A DNA stretch of 64,000 bases, from NCBI GenBank assembly GCA_009869945.1, contig WIXG01000268.1, forward strand, positions 1 through 64,000. Direction: 5' to 3'. This document shows, in pieces, positions 61,440 through 64,000 of this stretch. This DNA is from Mesaphorura yosii (taxonomy: Eukaryota > Arthropoda > Collembola > Poduromorpha > Tullbergiidae). The notes under the pieces are model-generated. The model had not been told where the DNA came from. It searched no databases and saw only the letters and a list, made by a program, of their open reading frames with translations. The position numbers and the translations under genes were made by a program. How positions within the stretch are numbered: the first letter of the stretch is position 1; each line of letters starts with the position of its first letter.

Positions 61440-61573
61440 CTGAACATGAAACAAAGACTTTTCTTGTCTTGTAGCACTTGATTCGAGAAAGATTACAGAT
61501 TTGTCCATCACCGTTCTCGCCTGCCTAATCTCTTGACTCATCTTGGCATACAAGTCGTTGTGTCTCGCTTTAT
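61440..61573 (-). CDS. Candidate internal coding exon, possibly the 5' CLCA exon
   Basis: A 134-nt open segment on the minus strand bounded by an acceptor (TTTGTACTGTCAG) and a donor (TTCAG|GTACAAG). It encodes 44 residues starting KARHNDLYAKMSQ and ending EKSLFHVQ. It enters in phase 1 and leaves in phase 0, and phase 0 is what the first assigned CLCA exon at 47774 needs. Its last ~20 residues (VIFLESSATRQEKSLFHVQ) have the length and hydrophobic pattern of the strand-turn-helix that precedes the conserved TxASxxLxxAT region in CLCA proteins. Against this, the expected Asn-Gly-Tyr motif is missing and the intron would be 13.7 kb. It may instead be an exon of an unknown gene, or chance. Confidence 0.3.
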
Positions 61574-64000
61574 CTGACAGTACAAATCAGAGCTCATCTC
61601 AGACGTATCAGAACTTTAGACTTCAGCTCTGATTGCCTTCGCAATGGCCTACAACGATGAACGACGCGGACACGATAAAGTTTATGATTCGTTATTTTGT
61701 CAACTTGATTATGAAAGTAAATGAGCAAGGCAGTCCAGCTCAGTTCATTCGACTCTCGACTCGGAGAAACAGAGCAGTAATAAAATGACCGGACTGGACA
61801 AAGATTTTAATAAGAACATGAGCAAGTCCATAAAATTATAATTCCAGTTTCATCTCCGTAGCTTTAACTTTGGGCTTTTAGTCTACGCTGCTTGGCAGCC
61901 TGGCATGTTATCTTGAGAGGAGATCACGAGTCCAGTCCATCCAAGTGAAAGATGTTTGTCTTTTTGTGGCATTTCTCAACTTGTGTCTTGTCCTGAGCAC
62001 TAAAGCCCTTTTAAGTGTTGCTCTTTACACGCCTCACCTGCAAAGTGCGTGGCACTGCAATGCACTTCACTCGGATGTTGGGAAACGATTGTGATTGTGA
62101 AAAGTAGGTTTTTAAGATTCCAGCCAGATTCTCGACTTTTAACTTTTGGGGATTGTGAAGCAAACAACGGCAATGCACGAGGAAAATTAACTCCGGCGCA
62201 GCGGAGAAGGAAACCCAGAAGATGCGGTGTAGTGCAGGGAATTTGTAATGAGTTCAGAAACTGTGTTTGTGTCTCAGCATCTCAGCATCTGAATTTGAGT
62301 ACCTCGTATTCAGTCTTCACCTTTGCCACTCGCTCGCTTGTTTTCTTGCTCATTGACTAAATTATTATTTAAAATGCGTTACAGTGCAGAGATTTTTTGT
62401 GATTCGGCTGAATTCTTGAGATTTTTACTTTTCCCCAGCACGTTTACGGTACACAAGCCAATTAACACAATTCGGGGGCTAGAAACCCACAAATCAGTCG
62501 CGCCGAGCATAAATTCACTCGCTACTGTTCCGTCGAGATTAGCATGGCCATGGCGTGTTCATTGACGTCGACACGTAAATCTCTTGTAAATTGCAATATG
62601 CGGCGTGGCGTGGCGTGGCATGTGGCTGGTTTTGTTTTGCCTTTGAAATTTGAGATGAATTACGGGAACTCAGCAAAATAATTCCCAAAATAAGGAACAA
62701 GAACAGTGCAACGGCAACGGCACAGGTGAAGTATGAGAAAAGGTGTGAAATTACACAGTCATAATCATAAACCCAGCTAGGATGGGGGCAAATAAGGAAT
62801 GAACATGCTGAGCCAGTGCACAAGCACAGGTATTTGAAATCTGTGACCAAATTCGTTCTCGTACTAAAACGAAACCACAGCCACAATAATTCAGCGTCTT
62901 GCCTGGCGATCGTAAAACACTTGCACACATGAAAGGCAAAACAGCACGGCAAAAGAAACCTGTGCCTCTGTGCAGATTGTGGATTTATGTCTTCGTGTAA
63001 TTCATACGTATCAACACAACATCAGAGCCTTGGTTGGTCTACTTTATTGTTGCGGCGTAATTTTAATAGCAAAACACAGGAATTCAAGAATATGAATAAT
63101 CATCACAGCCAATCTCAAACTCGCGCTTTGTTTTTGTTTTTTGTGTCTTGCTTTGTGTAATTTCGAGTTCTAAGCAACACTTTTCACCTTTTTCATGACT
63201 AATCTCGAGTTTATGGCCTGCCTGCCTGCTAAGTCAAGGCTCAAGCGTAATCCGAGCCACTGAAAATGGGGCACGTATTTAGCCACGGCACGGTCGTTCA
63301 GCGTTAAGTGCAAAGTGGTTTTGATAAGTCAGTGTCAAAAGTCAAGTTAATGTTTAATGCTGTGTATAAACGAGTTTACTGAACTGCTACACGTTTGCTC
63401 AAGCCAGACCAGGCGGGAAATGAAAGGTAAATATTATTAGATTTTGGTAATAAATAAGATTAGATCCATAACGCATAGCACGTACGACGAGTAGTGTGAA
63501 TCTATTTTTAAGCGTGTGATGTTTATGCGTACGCGGATGCTTTGCGTGCGTGCTCGGCGATAAAATTTAAGTAGCTACTTGCTATTGCTCATGACTTGCA
63601 CTGTACTGCACTTGAAAAGTCTCAAGATTCAAGAAGCTGCCGTGCGGCACAGCACAGGCAAAAGAACCGACGGCCGACAAGAAATCTCGAGTTCATGATC
63701 ACGAACTAAGAACCCTCGTTCAAGTACATGTTAGAATGTATTACAAATGTAAAGAAGGACGCTGGAGTCAAGTCAAGCCAAGTCAGAGTCGAGTCAAAGA
63801 TGATACCATTACCTGCTGAACTCGGGACGTGAACCTGATGGCATGGCATGAAGACGAGGAACTTCCACAAGCCAAGCCAAGTCGGTCGTTATTCCGTTAT
63901 CTTCATCTTTATGTGCTGTAAAGTGAATTGTAACGTAACACTTCCAGCACAGTCTGGGTCTCCTGATGTAACTTACGGGTAATGTCACGTTAAAGTGTTG
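61574..64000. other. Right-end stretch without a supported gene
   Basis: Short frames only. A donor-like CAGCAG|GTAATGG on the minus strand near 63815 could end an upstream exon, but no convincing coding exon precedes it. Confidence 0.4.

Noticed and set aside
63790-63850. Possible first exon ending CAGCAG|GTAATGG (minus strand), phase-compatible with the candidate exon at 61573
   Set aside because: The only ATG-started peptide (MPCHQVHVPSSA) is not a signal peptide as CLCA needs, and an in-frame stop lies a short way upstream.

Overview
The window is nuclear DNA of an arthropod, most likely a crustacean-like pancrustacean. An RR-type chitin-binding cuticle protein fixes it as arthropod. Spliced animal genes with GT-AG introns (mostly 55-130 nt), a type IV collagen, a Cys-loop ligand-gated channel and a CLCA-family protein agree with this. 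I cannot name the species. All gene models were built by reading splice sites and checking that reading phase is kept across each junction. None has been checked against a database or transcripts.

Layout. 0.6-3.2 kb: two tandem small von Willebrand A (VWA) genes (+) whose coding regions are intronless and look bacterial in type. 3.5-4.6 kb: a METTL24-like type II membrane methyltransferase-fold protein (-). 7.4-16.9 kb: a complete 44-exon collagen IV alpha chain (+, 1723 aa). 17.5-20.8 kb: a 1057-aa Gly/Ser-rich cuticle protein (-), tail to tail with the collagen. 23.1-24.2 kb: a Star-like FkbM-domain type II membrane protein (+). 24.5-25.7 kb: a gustatory-receptor-like 7TM protein (-). 26.8-28.1 kb: methionine-R-sulfoxide reductase B with an apparent mitochondrial presequence (-). 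29.5-31.9 kb: a Cys-loop ligand-gated ion channel subunit (+, 10 exons, 569 aa). 32.5-47.8 kb: a CLCA-type protein (-), of which ten exons are assigned; a possible further 5' exon lies near 61.5 kb. The last 16 kb contains no other gene I can support, only short simple repeats.

Two genes make extracellular matrix (collagen IV of basement membrane, cuticle protein). Four are membrane or channel-related (Star-like, gustatory-like, Cys-loop channel, CLCA). There is no operon-like organisation. Neighbouring genes often converge with closely spaced 3' ends: collagen/cuticle, Star-like/gustatory, channel/CLCA.

The points most worth following up are: the tandem VWA pair as a candidate lateral acquisition, with a patch of likely gene conversion and a PPxY tail in one copy; a CLCA whose metalloprotease motif (HEWAK) and VWA metal site are both degenerate; a Cys-loop channel with Glu at -2' before TM2; and a collagen IV gene that is not in the usual head-to-head pair on its 5' side.
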